Counted from the stretch's first letter, positions 54,832-63,410 are shown. The stretch: 64,000 nt of DNA from Bacteroidetes bacterium 2013_40CM_41_45 (GCA_002215675.1 NGFH01000002.1:157887-221886), one strand, 5' to 3'. The notes: generated by a model not told the origin, from the letters alone. Program-made: numbers and translations.

Positions 54832-55419
54832 ATGAACCTGATTTTTGCCTCTAATAACATCTATAAACTGAAAGAAGTCAGCGCCATTCTTAATGGAATA
54901 GTTTCTGTTAAAAGCTTGAATGATGCGGGAATTGCTGAAGACATTGCCGAAACCGGGAATACCTTGGAAGAAAATGCATTCATCAAAGCGGATTATGTTT
55001 ACCGTAAATCACAGCAGGATTGCTTTGCCGATGATACAGGACTTTTTGTTGATTCATTGAACGGAATGCCGGGAGTTATTTCAGCGCGTTTTGCGGGTGA
55101 ACATTGTTCGCCACAGGATAATATTGAGAAGTTGCTGTCTCTTTTGGAAAAGGAAAGCAACCGGAAAGCATATTTTAAAACAGTGATTTGCCTCATTCAG
55201 AATGGAAAGGAAAAATATTTTGAAGGAGTGATTAACGGAACCATTAGCCGCGCTGCAAGGGGCACAAACGGTTTTGGTTACGACCCGGTATTTATTCCCG
55301 AAGGATTTATAAAAACATTTGCCGAACTTTCATCTGAAGAGAAAAATTCTTTAAGCCACCGAGCGAGAGCGGTAAAGAGAATGAGGCAATTGCTTGCATC
55401 TCTTTCAACAAAAAAATAA
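54832..55419 (+). CDS. rdgB: RdgB/HAM1 non-canonical purine NTP pyrophosphatase
   Basis: A 195-residue protein. MNLIFASNNIYKLKEV holds the SxNxxK motif, FADDTGLFVD the catalytic acidic loop, and GTNGFGYDPVF with SHRARAVKRM the base-recognition region. It cleans dITP and XTP from the nucleotide pool. Length is normal. It starts the housekeeping block after the glycan locus, divergent from gmd. Confidence 0.97.
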   Translation: MNLIFASNNIYKLKEVSAILNGIVSVKSLNDAGIAEDIAETGNTLEENAFIKADYVYRKSQQDCFADDTGLFVDSLNGMPGVISARFAGEHCSPQDNIEKLLSLLEKESNRKAYFKTVICLIQNGKEKYFEGVINGTISRAARGTNGFGYDPVFIPEGFIKTFAELSSEEKNSLSHRARAVKRMRQLLASLSTKK

Positions 55420-55428
55420 CTTTTCATT

Positions 55429-55436
55429 TACATTTG
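55429..55436 (+). promoter_or_regulatory. Putative -7 element (TACATTTG), leaderless context
   Basis: TACATTTG matches TAnnTTTG and ends 4 bp before the ATG of the TMEM175 gene. If used, transcription would start close to the start codon. No clear -33 element. Confidence 0.35.
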
Positions 55437-55440
55437 CCTT

Positions 55441-56019
55441 ATGACCAAAACCCGTCTTGAAGCATTCAGTGATGGAGTAATTGCCATCATAGTTACCATT
55501 ATGGTGCTCGAAATAAAAGTTCCTCATGAGGCAACAATGTCTGCGTTGCTCGGCTTGTGGCCCGTCTTTATGAGTTATCTGTTGAGCTTCGTTTTTATCT
55601 CCATTTACTGGGGTAATCATCATCACCTGCTTCACACGGTTAATCATGTGAACAGCCAAATAATCTGGAGTAACATGCACCTTCTCTTCTGGCTTTCGCT
55701 TGTTCCGTTCAGTACGGGGTGGATGGGTGAAAATCATTTCCAGGAACTGCCTGTGGCTCTTTATGCAATAAATCTTTTACTGTGCGCCATTGCTTATTAC
55801 ATATTGCAAACGACCATTATGAAACACCATACTTTCTCCGAAAAACTGGCAGAGGCAATGAAGAAACAGGAAAAGAAAGGCATGGCGTCCCTGTTCCTTT
55901 ACATTGTTTCCATTATCGCTGCATTTTTCAACCCGGTTATTTCTGAAATAATATTTGGAGTCGTTGCCATTATGTGGGTTATTCCCGATAAGAATATTGA
56001 AAGAGCACTGAAAGATTAA
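55441..56019 (+). CDS. TMEM175-like potassium channel protein (DUF1211)
   Basis: A 192-residue protein with about six hydrophobic segments. The opening RLEAFSDGVIAIIVTIMVLE is the RxxxFSDGVxAI signature of the TMEM175 family, in which the first helix lines the pore. Later YWGNHHHLLHTVNHVNSQI is also typical. Bacterial members form potassium-permeable tetramers. Single-domain form, as in other bacteria. It follows rdgB by 21 bp. Confidence 0.92.
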   Translation: MTKTRLEAFSDGVIAIIVTIMVLEIKVPHEATMSALLGLWPVFMSYLLSFVFISIYWGNHHHLLHTVNHVNSQIIWSNMHLLFWLSLVPFSTGWMGENHFQELPVALYAINLLLCAIAYYILQTTIMKHHTFSEKLAEAMKKQEKKGMASLFLYIVSIIAAFFNPVISEIIFGVVAIMWVIPDKNIERALKD

Positions 56020-56026
56020 GTTCTGC

Positions 56027-56034
56027 TATTTTTG
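56027..56034 (+). promoter_or_regulatory. Putative -7 element (TATTTTTG)
   Basis: TATTTTTG fits TAnnTTTG, 20 bp before the TTG start of pssA. A TTG lies at 55997-55999, but the gap of 27 bp is too long for a normal -33. Confidence 0.3.
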
Positions 56035-56053
56035 TCCGCATCAAAAGCCTCTT

Positions 56054-56758
56054 TTGAAAAAACATATCCCTAATTTTCTTACCTGCTGCAACCTGTTGTG
56101 CGGATGCTTATCCATTTATTTTTCAATGCAGATAGACGAGCAGTTGGCAGCGCTCTTGATTTTTATCGCTTTGCTTTTTGATTTTTCTGATGGTCTTGTT
56201 GCGCGGGCGTTACATGCGTATTCTGATATAGGTAAGCAACTCGACTCTTTGGCGGATGTTATCAGCTTTGGCGTGGCCCCGGCTTTTATTCTCATCAACT
56301 TGTTTACATACCATGTTGGGCATTTTGACCCATCGCCTGTATGGCTGCAATATTCTTCTTTTCTCATTCCCGTTTTTGCAGCCCTGCGCCTTGCAAAATT
56401 TAATATTGATACGCGGCAGGGCGAAATATTTTTTGGTTTGCCTACCCCGTCAACGGGTATTTTTATTGCATCGCTGCCGCTGATTTTTTTAACGAATGGT
56501 TTTCTTAAATCCTATTTAAGTAATGGGTGGGCACTTGCCGCAATAACGGTTTTTCTGTCAGCAATGATGGTTGCCGAAATTCCGTTGTTTTCTTTCAAGA
56601 CAAAAGGCGGCACGGCAGGAACAAAAAGAATTCAGCTTATATTTATTTTTATTTCTCTCTTGCTGGTATTGTTTTATGAGGTATCATCCGTTCCTATGAT
56701 TATTGTGCTTTACATATTTTTGTCCGTTCTCGGAAAAAAGTATTTTTATTCAGGATAG
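56054..56758 (+). CDS. pssA: CDP-diacylglycerol-serine O-phosphatidyltransferase
   Basis: A 234-residue membrane enzyme. The CDP-alcohol phosphatidyltransferase motif is SDGLVARALHAYSDIGKQLD, then SLAD, matching DG-x2-AR-x8-G-x3-D-x3-D. It makes phosphatidylserine, the precursor of phosphatidylethanolamine. About six hydrophobic segments. The start is TTG at 56054; no ATG is near the N-terminal KKHIPNFLTCCN, so TTG is likely real. Confidence 0.93.
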   Translation: MKKHIPNFLTCCNLLCGCLSIYFSMQIDEQLAALLIFIALLFDFSDGLVARALHAYSDIGKQLDSLADVISFGVAPAFILINLFTYHVGHFDPSPVWLQYSSFLIPVFAALRLAKFNIDTRQGEIFFGLPTPSTGIFIASLPLIFLTNGFLKSYLSNGWALAAITVFLSAMMVAEIPLFSFKTKGGTAGTKRIQLIFIFISLLLVLFYEVSSVPMIIVLYIFLSVLGKKYFYSG

Positions 56759-56779
56759 GCATAACCGCAACACTGTATT

Positions 56780-56801
56780 CCCCTCTCCTTCAGGAGAGGG
56801 G
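56780..56801. repeat. GC-rich palindrome, repeat type A
   Basis: CCCCTCTCC and its complement flank TTCA, followed by TTAGGGGTGAGG. It lies between pssA and purS and matches the copies near 53581 and 7759. Confidence 0.8.
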
Positions 56802-56861
56802 TTAGGGGTGAGGTATTTAAAACAACCATAAAAAACCAGGTAAAAACTTTTAACGATTCAA

Positions 56862-57125
56862 ATGAAATTTACAGCAGAAATTAATGTAATGCCGCTAAAG
56901 GCATTACTCGACCCGCAAGGAAAGGCCGTTACTTCGGGATTAAAGAAAATGGGTTTCACCGGGGTGGAAAATGTGCGCATCGGCAAGCACATCACCGTTG
57001 AAATAGAAGCGGAAGATGCTGATGCCGCAAAAAAAGAAATTGACCTTGCATGCAAAAAGCTCCTGTCCAATCCTGTTATAGAGGATTATCACTTTGAGTT
57101 GCATGAATTAAAAATGACAGGATAA
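56862..57125 (+). CDS. purS: PurS subunit of phosphoribosylformylglycinamidine synthase
   Basis: An 87-residue protein: MKFTAEINVMPLKALLDPQG opens the fold, followed by VRIGKHITVEIE, the usual PurS core. PurS links PurL and PurQ in the fourth step of purine synthesis. purL and purQ are not in the window. Length is normal. The downstream dCMP deaminase gene begins 54 bp later. Confidence 0.95.
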   Translation: MKFTAEINVMPLKALLDPQGKAVTSGLKKMGFTGVENVRIGKHITVEIEAEDADAAKKEIDLACKKLLSNPVIEDYHFELHELKMTG

Positions 57126-57155
57126 GCCGATTCGGCATTTAAGCCGCAACGGGGT

Positions 57156-57163
57156 TATCTTTG
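57156..57163 (+). promoter_or_regulatory. Putative -7 element (TATCTTTG)
   Basis: TATCTTTG matches TAnnTTTG, 16 bp before the ATG at 57180. A TTCG at 57131-57134 is at about the right distance for a weak -33. Confidence 0.45.
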
Positions 57164-57179
57164 CATTCGCTTTTTCCGT

Positions 57180-57662
57180 ATGACTAAACCCAGCTTTGAT
57201 GATATTTATATGGAACTTGCCATGAACCTGGCGCGGAAGTCGCATTGTGTAAAGATGAAAGTGGGGGCAGTGCTCACCAAAGACACGCGTATCGTTTCGC
57301 TTGGGTATAATGGGCCACCGGCCGGTACCCACAACTGCGATGAACAATGGCCCGAAACCGGCTGCCCGCGCGACAGCAAAGGCGGATGCTCGTTAGCATT
57401 GCATGCCGAGCAAAATGCCATTCTTTACGCAGCCAAAAACAGGGTAACGCTGGAAGATGCAACACTATATCTCACTTTATCTCCGTGCCTGCCATGCGCC
57501 CGCATGATATTTTCATCGGGCATTAAAAGAGTTTTGTTTTTGAATTCGTATGCAGAGTACAAGGGGATTGAGGTTGATGAAGGAACCGACTTCCTCAGAA
57601 AATTCGGAGTGGAAGTGATTCATTACACACCCCAGGGAATGATGGAAAACACTATTGTATAA
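57180..57662 (+). CDS. dCMP deaminase family protein
   Basis: A 160-residue zinc deaminase. LHAEQNAI supplies His and the catalytic Glu; SPCLPCARM supplies the two Cys ligands. KVGAVLTKD and GYNGPPAGTHNCDE are dCMP deaminase and ComEB-like markers. It should turn dCMP into dUMP for thymidylate synthesis. A good -7 element precedes it. Confidence 0.93.
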   Translation: MTKPSFDDIYMELAMNLARKSHCVKMKVGAVLTKDTRIVSLGYNGPPAGTHNCDEQWPETGCPRDSKGGCSLALHAEQNAILYAAKNRVTLEDATLYLTLSPCLPCARMIFSSGIKRVLFLNSYAEYKGIEVDEGTDFLRKFGVEVIHYTPQGMMENTIV

Positions 57663-57666
57663 AAAA

Positions 57667-59289
57667 ATGAACAATCGCATCCGTATTTTTTTGCCGCTGA
57701 TAATTGCTGTAGCTATTGTCGCCGGAATCCTGATAGGAAGACAAATGAAGCAGCTTCCGGCAGGTAATAAATTTCTTTTTTCATTCAAGCAAAACCAGTT
57801 TTCTAAAATCAACGACATTATTAATTATATCAATGATGATTATGTAGATACTGTCAATGACAAAGAACTGGTGGAAAGCGCCATCCGCGCGATGCTCGAA
57901 AATCTTGACCCGCATTCAACTTACATTCCTGCCGAAGACCTGAAAGCATACACCGAACCGCTTGAAGGCAACTTTGACGGAATAGGGATAGAGTTCCATA
58001 TACAGGACGATACTATTATGGTGGTAGCCGCTGTTTCGGGCGGGCCTTCAGAGCAGCTTGGTATTCAGTCGGGCGACAGGATTGTAAGAGTAGAGGGAAA
58101 AAATGTTTCCGGCATAGGAGTCCGTAATGAAGATGTACTAAGAATGCTTCGCGGCAAAAGAGGAACTAAGGTTAATATTTCTATTCTGCGGCATGGAGTT
58201 AATAAGTTGATTGACTATGAAATAACCCGCGATAAAATTCCAATCACCAGCGTAGATGCCCGTTATATGATTTCAAAAGACATAGGGTATATCCGCATTG
58301 GGCAGTTTGGGGCCTATACATACGAGGAATACCGCGATGCATTTATGTCTCTTTCAGAAAAAGGGATGACCAAGCTTATTCTCGACTTGCGCGATAACCC
58401 CGGCGGCTACCTGCAGACAGCCATTAAAATAGCTGATGAATTTTTACCGGCGAATAAATTGATTGTTTACACAAAAGGCAAGTCGCGCCCGCACGAAAAT
58501 TATCTCGCTACAAGTCGTGGCTTTTTCGAAGAAGGGGATATGGTTGTTCTTATTGATGAGGGAAGCGCTTCGGCAAGTGAAATTGTAGCGGGCGCATTGC
58601 AGGATTGGGACAGGGCTACCATAATCGGCAGGCGTTCTTTTGGAAAAGGACTTGTGCAGGAACAAAGTTCATTGCCCGATGGTTCTGCTGTTCGTCTCAC
58701 TATTGCCAGGTATTATACGCCAACCGGGCGCTCCATACAAAAACCGTATACAGGTGGTTATTCAGAGTATGTGCGCGAACTTTTGGAAAGGCAAGCACAT
58801 GGTGAGCTTGAATATTCTGACAGCATTCATTTTGCCGACAGTTTAAAGTTTACTACACCGGGCGGAAAAACAGTTTATGGAGGAGGAGGAATTATGCCTG
58901 ATGTTTTTGTGCCGCTTGACACTTCATTCTTTTCGGTATTTTATTCTGATGCATTTTCCAAGGGAATCCTCGGGCAGTTTGCCTATGATTATGTCGACCA
59001 GAACAGGAGCGTATTAACCGGCTATAAAGATTTTGAAAAATTCAACCAGTCCTTTTCAATACCCGACGATGTCTATAAAAGATTTGTAACATATGCATAT
59101 AGCAAAGGTGTTGCACGAGATGATAAAGGTGTAAAACGTTCTGCTGAAAAAATAAAGCTTACCATTAAAGCCCTTATTGCGCGGCAATTCTGGAAGGCAG
59201 ACGGCTATTATCACGTGATTAATTCGGAAGATCATACTGTTGTAAAAGCCGTTGAAGTTCTTGATAAAAATAAAAAGCTTAATCAATAA
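57667..59289 (+). CDS. S41 family C-terminal processing peptidase
   Basis: A 540-residue protein. The start at 57667 (MNNRIRIFLPLIIAVAIVAG) gives a signal anchor; an earlier TTG at 57655 would overlap the deaminase. A PDZ domain (about 90-180, GIEFHIQDDTIMVV) precedes the peptidase domain with Ser in DEGSASASEIVAGAL and Lys in GRRSFGKGLVQ. It cuts C-termini of periplasmic proteins. A C-terminal extension of about 120 residues is as in Bacteroidota CtpA. Confidence 0.93.
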   Translation: MNNRIRIFLPLIIAVAIVAGILIGRQMKQLPAGNKFLFSFKQNQFSKINDIINYINDDYVDTVNDKELVESAIRAMLENLDPHSTYIPAEDLKAYTEPLEGNFDGIGIEFHIQDDTIMVVAAVSGGPSEQLGIQSGDRIVRVEGKNVSGIGVRNEDVLRMLRGKRGTKVNISILRHGVNKLIDYEITRDKIPITSVDARYMISKDIGYIRIGQFGAYTYEEYRDAFMSLSEKGMTKLILDLRDNPGGYLQTAIKIADEFLPANKLIVYTKGKSRPHENYLATSRGFFEEGDMVVLIDEGSASASEIVAGALQDWDRATIIGRRSFGKGLVQEQSSLPDGSAVRLTIARYYTPTGRSIQKPYTGGYSEYVRELLERQAHGELEYSDSIHFADSLKFTTPGGKTVYGGGGIMPDVFVPLDTSFFSVFYSDAFSKGILGQFAYDYVDQNRSVLTGYKDFEKFNQSFSIPDDVYKRFVTYAYSKGVARDDKGVKRSAEKIKLTIKALIARQFWKADGYYHVINSEDHTVVKAVEVLDKNKKLNQ

Positions 59290-59295
59290 ATTAAG

Positions 59296-59327
59296 TTGCT
59301 CTGACTCCCAAAAAATCACTAAATTTG
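59296..59327 (+). promoter_or_regulatory. Bacteroidota promoter of sodA
   Basis: TTG at 59296-59298 is followed after 21 bp by TAAATTTG at 59320-59327, a match to TAnnTTTG. Transcription should start near 59334, giving a leader of about 17 nt before the ATG at 59351. Confidence 0.6.
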
Positions 59328-59350
59328 TTATTCGTTAAAAAATAAATCAT

Positions 59351-59956
59351 ATGGCTTTTCAACTTTCTCCTCTTCCGTACCCTTCCAATGCCCTGGAACC
59401 GCACATTGATGCTCGCACCATGGAAATACATCACGACAAGCATCATGCTGCTTATGTCAACAACCTGAATGCCGCCATTACCGGAACGGACCTTGATAAA
59501 CAAAGCCTGGAGGAAATTCTGAACAATGTTTCCAAACATTCTCCGGCTGTGCGCAATAATGCAGGAGGGCATTACAATCACACCATGTTTTGGCAACTGA
59601 TGATGCCGGGTGGAAGCAATAAACCTTCCGGAACGTTGTCGGATGCTATTAATTCTGCATTCGGGAATTATGATGAATTCAAAAATAAATTTACAACATC
59701 TGGCACTACACGTTTTGGCTCAGGATGGGCATGGTTGGTGGTCTCTGGCGGAAAGTTGTCTATCGGCTCTACACCCAACCAGGATAACCCGTTGATGGAT
59801 GCATCAGATATTAAAGGAACACCAATACTTGGATTGGATGTTTGGGAACATGCCTATTATTTGAAATACCAAAACCGCAGGCCCGATTATATTGGAGCAT
59901 GGTGGAACGTTCTGAACTGGGATGAAGTGGCAAAACGATTTGCTGCAGCAAAATGA
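59351..59956 (+). CDS. sodA: Superoxide dismutase, Mn type
   Basis: A 201-residue Fe/Mn superoxide dismutase. Metal ligands are His27 (MEIHHDKHH), His77 (NHTMFW), Asp163 and His167 (DVWEHAYY). [10 protein letters not shown] and [10 protein letters not shown] are the Mn-type forms of the two metal-specificity positions; Fe or mixed use cannot be excluded. It is cytoplasmic and removes superoxide. It has its own clear promoter. Confidence 0.96.
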   Translation: MAFQLSPLPYPSNALEPHIDARTMEIHHDKHHAAYVNNLNAAITGTDLDKQSLEEILNNVSKHSPAVRNNAGGHYNHTMFWQLMMPGGSNKPSGTLSDAINSAFGNYDEFKNKFTTSGTTRFGSGWAWLVVSGGKLSIGSTPNQDNPLMDASDIKGTPILGLDVWEHAYYLKYQNRRPDYIGAWWNVLNWDEVAKRFAAAK

Positions 59957-59978
59957 TTTTCGCAAGAATTATTTTTTC

Positions 59979-60006
59979 GTATAACAAATAACGTATAACG
60001 TATAAC
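59979..60006 (+). repeat. Heptad array, four 7-bp units (NNATAAC)
   Basis: Four units read GTATAAC, AAATAAC, GTATAAC and GTATAAC, ending 6 bp before the ATG of hppD. The position relative to the start codon is nearly the same as at 818-845. Confidence 0.75.
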
Positions 60007-60012
60007 TTTAAG

Positions 60013-61107
60013 ATGGCACAGGATTTTCTTCCTCTTCTTGGAACAGACCATGTGGAATTTTATGTGGGCAATGCAAAGCAGGCGGTATACTATTACCAGC
60101 ATTCCATGGGGTTTGAACTGATTGCTTATTCAGGCCCTGAAACCGGTGTGCGCGACCGGGCATCCTACGCTGTGAAGCAGGGAAAAATAATTTTTGTTTT
60201 TACCACAGCTCTCTATCCCGATTCTGAAATCAGCGGACATGTGGCATTGCATGGTGATGGTGTAAAAGTGCTTGCACTGTTGGTGGACGATGCTGAAAAA
60301 TCATATTATGAAACCATGTCGCGTGGTGCAAAGAACCACACCCCGCCACAAACTCTTTCAGATGAATTTGGTGAGGTGAAGACAGCATCTATTCATACAT
60401 ACGGAGACACCATTCACACTTTTGTTGAGCGAAAAAATTACAAGGGCCCCTTCATGCCCGGCTTCCGCCCTGCAAAAAGCAGGACACCGTCAACACCACT
60501 TGGCCTGGAATATATTGACCATTGCGTAGGGAATGTAGAGCTGGGCAAAATGAATGAGTGGGTGAAATTTTATGAAAACGTAATGGGTTTCAAGCTCATC
60601 ATCACTTTTGATGATAAAGATATTTCAACTGAATATACTGCGCTGATGAGCAAGGTAGTTTCAAACGGGAACGGCTTTGTAAAATTCCCGATTAATGAAC
60701 CGGCTGAAGGAAGAAAAAAATCTCAGATAGATGAGTACCTGGACTTTTACCGAGGTGCAGGCGTGCAGCACATAGCTGTTGCAACCAACAATATTCTTCA
60801 TACAGTAAGCGAGCTTCAGAAGAGAGGAATTGATTTTCTTCACGTCCCCACCACTTACTATTCCGACCTGCTTGACCGTGTAGGAAAAATCGATGAGAAC
60901 GTCAACGACCTTGAAAAACTCGGCATCCTTGTTGACCGCGATGAGGAAGGATACCTTCTCCAGATTTTCTCCAAACCTGTAGAAGACCGGCCGACATTAT
61001 TTTTTGAAATCATCCAACGCAAAGGAGCTAAGTCGTTCGGCAAGGGCAATTTTAAAGCGCTTTTTGAAGCCATTGAACGCGAGCAGGCATTGCGGGGAAA
61101 CTTGTAG
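60013..61107 (+). CDS. hppD: 4-Hydroxyphenylpyruvate dioxygenase
   Basis: A 364-residue protein. The Fe(II) ligands are His170 (EYIDHCVGNV), His253 (VQHIAVATNN) and Glu332 (LFFEIIQRKG), the 2-His-1-carboxylate triad of HPPD. It converts 4-hydroxyphenylpyruvate to homogentisate in tyrosine breakdown. Length is normal. The start codon lies directly after a heptad array. Confidence 0.97.
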   Translation: MAQDFLPLLGTDHVEFYVGNAKQAVYYYQHSMGFELIAYSGPETGVRDRASYAVKQGKIIFVFTTALYPDSEISGHVALHGDGVKVLALLVDDAEKSYYETMSRGAKNHTPPQTLSDEFGEVKTASIHTYGDTIHTFVERKNYKGPFMPGFRPAKSRTPSTPLGLEYIDHCVGNVELGKMNEWVKFYENVMGFKLIITFDDKDISTEYTALMSKVVSNGNGFVKFPINEPAEGRKKSQIDEYLDFYRGAGVQHIAVATNNILHTVSELQKRGIDFLHVPTTYYSDLLDRVGKIDENVNDLEKLGILVDRDEEGYLLQIFSKPVEDRPTLFFEIIQRKGAKSFGKGNFKALFEAIEREQALRGNL

Positions 61108-61115
61108 AAAAAATC

Positions 61116-61143
61116 GTTATCGGTTATCCGTTATTGGTTATCA
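61116..61143 (+). repeat. Heptad array, left arm (GTTATNN)
   Basis: Units GTTATCG, GTTATCC, GTTATTG and GTTATCA read as the reverse complement of the NNATAAC unit. It pairs with 61164-61191. Confidence 0.7.
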
Positions 61144-61163
61144 GTAAAAATTCAATTTTCTGC

Positions 61164-61191
61164 GGATAACGGATAACAATTAACTGATAAC
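61164..61191 (+). repeat. Heptad array, right arm (NNATAAC)
   Basis: Units GGATAAC, GGATAAC, AATTAAC and TGATAAC lie 20 bp after the opposing array at 61116-61143, so the two arms can fold back on each other between hppD and the TlpA-like gene. Confidence 0.7.
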
Positions 61192-61240
61192 ATATCCACA
61201 TTCTATTTTCATTCGTAAAAAATTATATTGCCCCCTTCTA

Positions 61241-62662
61241 TTGCTGTATATGAGATTAAAATTCGTACAAATTTTATTGCTTTTGGTTCTCCCTTTTTTC
61301 ACTTACGCGCAAAAAGGGCATGAGCTTAAATTCAGAGTTGAAGGATTGAAGGATACAGTTGCCTACCTGGGTTATCATTATGGTGACAAACAATATGTGT
61401 CGGACACGGTGAGAGTGGACAGCAAAGGAAATTTTACATTTAAAGGTGACGAGCCGCTGGAGGGGGGAATTTATCTTGTGGTGATGCCGAGCAAAGCGTA
61501 TTTCGAAATTATTGTCACCGAACAAAAATTTTCCATAGAAACCAAAGTGACAGACCCGGTGGAGAATATGAAAATTACCGGCTCCTATGAGAACAAAGTA
61601 TTTAATGAATACCAGAAATTTCTTGCTTCAAAACAAAAAGAAATTACACCTCTGAAAACGCGCTTTGACGCGGTGAAAGCAAACGAAGACAGCGCAAAGA
61701 TAATTCGGGAGCAAATGAAGAAGATAGATAAAGAAGTGAAAGACTTTCGACTGAAAATTCTTACAGAAAATCCCAAATCTTTTACGGCACAGCTTATCCG
61801 TTGCATGATGGAACCGGAGGCGCCGGAGCCCCCGAAAGATGCAAAAGGAAATATTGATTCAACATTTCAGTTTTACTATATAAAAAATCATTGGCTCGAC
61901 AGTGTTGATTTTTCTGATGCCCGGCTTTTGCGCAGCCCGCTGCTTCATCAGAAGATAAAACAATACATCGAGAATATGACGCTGCAGACTCCCGACTCGC
62001 TCATTCCGGCCGTGGATACTGTTGTTGAGAAGTCGAAAAAAAATAAAGAGATTTTTAAGTACGTTGTGGTTACTCTTACCAATCAGTATGAAACATCGAA
62101 AATCATGGGGCACGATGCAGTGTTCATTCATCTTGCAGAAAAATATTATGTGAATAATGATGCGTACTGGGCTGATTCTACATTGAAAGCAAAACTTTGG
62201 GACCGCATTAATAAAATAAAACCTAACCTGCTCGGAAATGTTGCGCATAACCTGGTGATGCAGGATACGAGCGATAAATTTATTTCTCTTCATTCTCTGA
62301 AAGCGAAATACACAATCCTCTGTTTTTGGGATCCTACCTGTAGCCACTGTAAGGTTGAAATACCAAAGCTGATAGCATTATACGACAGTGTAAAAACCGA
62401 TAGTGTAGCCGCTTATGCTGTAGGCATTGAAACAGACCCGGTGGTTTGGAAGCAGTATATAAGGGAGCATAAGCTGGACTGGATTAATGTTCACGACCCG
62501 TATGAGCAATCCAATTTCCGGAAGTATTATGATATATACAGCACGCCTGTGATTTACCTTCTGGATGAGAATAAAAAGATTGTCGCCAAGCGCCTCAGCA
62601 GCGAAACACTTTCGGATTTGCTGAGAAGATTTCTGAAAAAGGAATCGGCCAACGCAAACTAA
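61241..62662 (+). CDS. TlpA-like thioredoxin protein with DUF4369 domain
   Basis: A 473-residue protein. A signal peptide covers about the first 23 residues, ending FTYAQ. The DUF4369 domain comes first (about 28-120, HELKFRVEGLKDTVAYLGYH). A charged helical linker (about 125-220) leads to a C-terminal thioredoxin domain with CFWDPTCSHCKVEIPKL, the CxxC pair, and the STPVIYLLDE cis-proline loop. It is probably a periplasmic disulfide reductase or isomerase; clients are unknown. Confidence 0.92.
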   Translation: MLYMRLKFVQILLLLVLPFFTYAQKGHELKFRVEGLKDTVAYLGYHYGDKQYVSDTVRVDSKGNFTFKGDEPLEGGIYLVVMPSKAYFEIIVTEQKFSIETKVTDPVENMKITGSYENKVFNEYQKFLASKQKEITPLKTRFDAVKANEDSAKIIREQMKKIDKEVKDFRLKILTENPKSFTAQLIRCMMEPEAPEPPKDAKGNIDSTFQFYYIKNHWLDSVDFSDARLLRSPLLHQKIKQYIENMTLQTPDSLIPAVDTVVEKSKKNKEIFKYVVVTLTNQYETSKIMGHDAVFIHLAEKYYVNNDAYWADSTLKAKLWDRINKIKPNLLGNVAHNLVMQDTSDKFISLHSLKAKYTILCFWDPTCSHCKVEIPKLIALYDSVKTDSVAAYAVGIETDPVVWKQYIREHKLDWINVHDPYEQSNFRKYYDIYSTPVIYLLDENKKIVAKRLSSETLSDLLRRFLKKESANAN

Positions 62663-62666
62663 AAAC

Positions 62667-63410
62667 TCAGACGGAAATATATTCTTCCGTCATTTTAAGA
62701 AATAATTTCATCGCTTCTTTTTTCTTCGCATCCAAAACGAAGGAAACATTTTTTGTAAGATAATGCAGCGCATTAAAGCCGTTGGACGGATATTGAGAAG
62801 CTACGAGAGGAATACTTTTCAACCCCTTTTCAAGAGCAGAATTGAATCGTAAAATAAAATCATCCTGAATTTTCTTATTAGAAACCCAGCAGGCAAAGAC
62901 GAAGGGGAAGGAAGTGAATTTTTTCCATTCTTCTGCCAGGTCATAGCAGTATTTGAAATTATTTTTCAATGCAAAAGTTCTGTCTCCTATGACAAGCGCT
63001 GCCGTTGTTCCTGAAATTTTCCTTTCGAAATTATTTTCACCGTCAATCCAATGCGGAGAAATTTTCCAGAATCGGTCTGCAAGGATTTTTAAAAGTAAAA
63101 CGGAAGTGCGAGACTGGTAGTCGAGTAGAATGGTTTCTATTTTTTCCATTGGCACATCGCTGAGCAATAAAACCGTTTCCACTTTTCCCTCCGCACCAAT
63201 GCAGTAATCAGAAATAATATATGATTCTTTAAGCTCCGGAATTATTACTGCAGGAACCAGCCCAATGTCAACAGCTCCGCTTAAAAGTTTTTCGGCACAA
63301 GCAGAAGGGATATCAAGGGATAAATCAATTTCATTAATGATGGAATTATTTTTCAGCCCGTAAATAAACGGCTGGCTGTTGAGGTAACGCACGCAACTTA
63401 CTTTTATCAT
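62667..63410 (-). CDS. mqnA: MqnA chorismate dehydratase (futalosine pathway)
   Basis: A 247-residue protein. The start KVSCVRYLNSQPFIYGL is the YLNxxP signature of MqnA/MqnD; LSGAVDIGLVPAVIIPEL and LDYQSRTSVLLLKIL fit MqnA. It makes 3-[(1-carboxyvinyl)oxy]benzoate, the first step of menaquinone synthesis by the futalosine route. Its start overlaps the ABC-2 permease by 4 bp, so they are co-transcribed. MqnD is less likely. Confidence 0.9.
   Translation of the reverse strand: MIKVSCVRYLNSQPFIYGLKNNSIINEIDLSLDIPSACAEKLLSGAVDIGLVPAVIIPELKESYIISDYCIGAEGKVETVLLLSDVPMEKIETILLDYQSRTSVLLLKILADRFWKISPHWIDGENNFERKISGTTAALVIGDRTFALKNNFKYCYDLAEEWKKFTSFPFVFACWVSNKKIQDDFILRFNSALEKGLKSIPLVASQYPSNGFNALHYLTKNVSFVLDAKKKEAMKLFLKMTEEYISV
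62670..62691. terminator. Possible hairpin at the tlpA-like / mqnA convergence
   Basis: GACGGAA pairs with TTCCGTC over an 8-nt loop, followed on the plus strand by ATTTTA. It lies within the last codons of mqnA, so its use as a terminator is uncertain. Confidence 0.3.
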
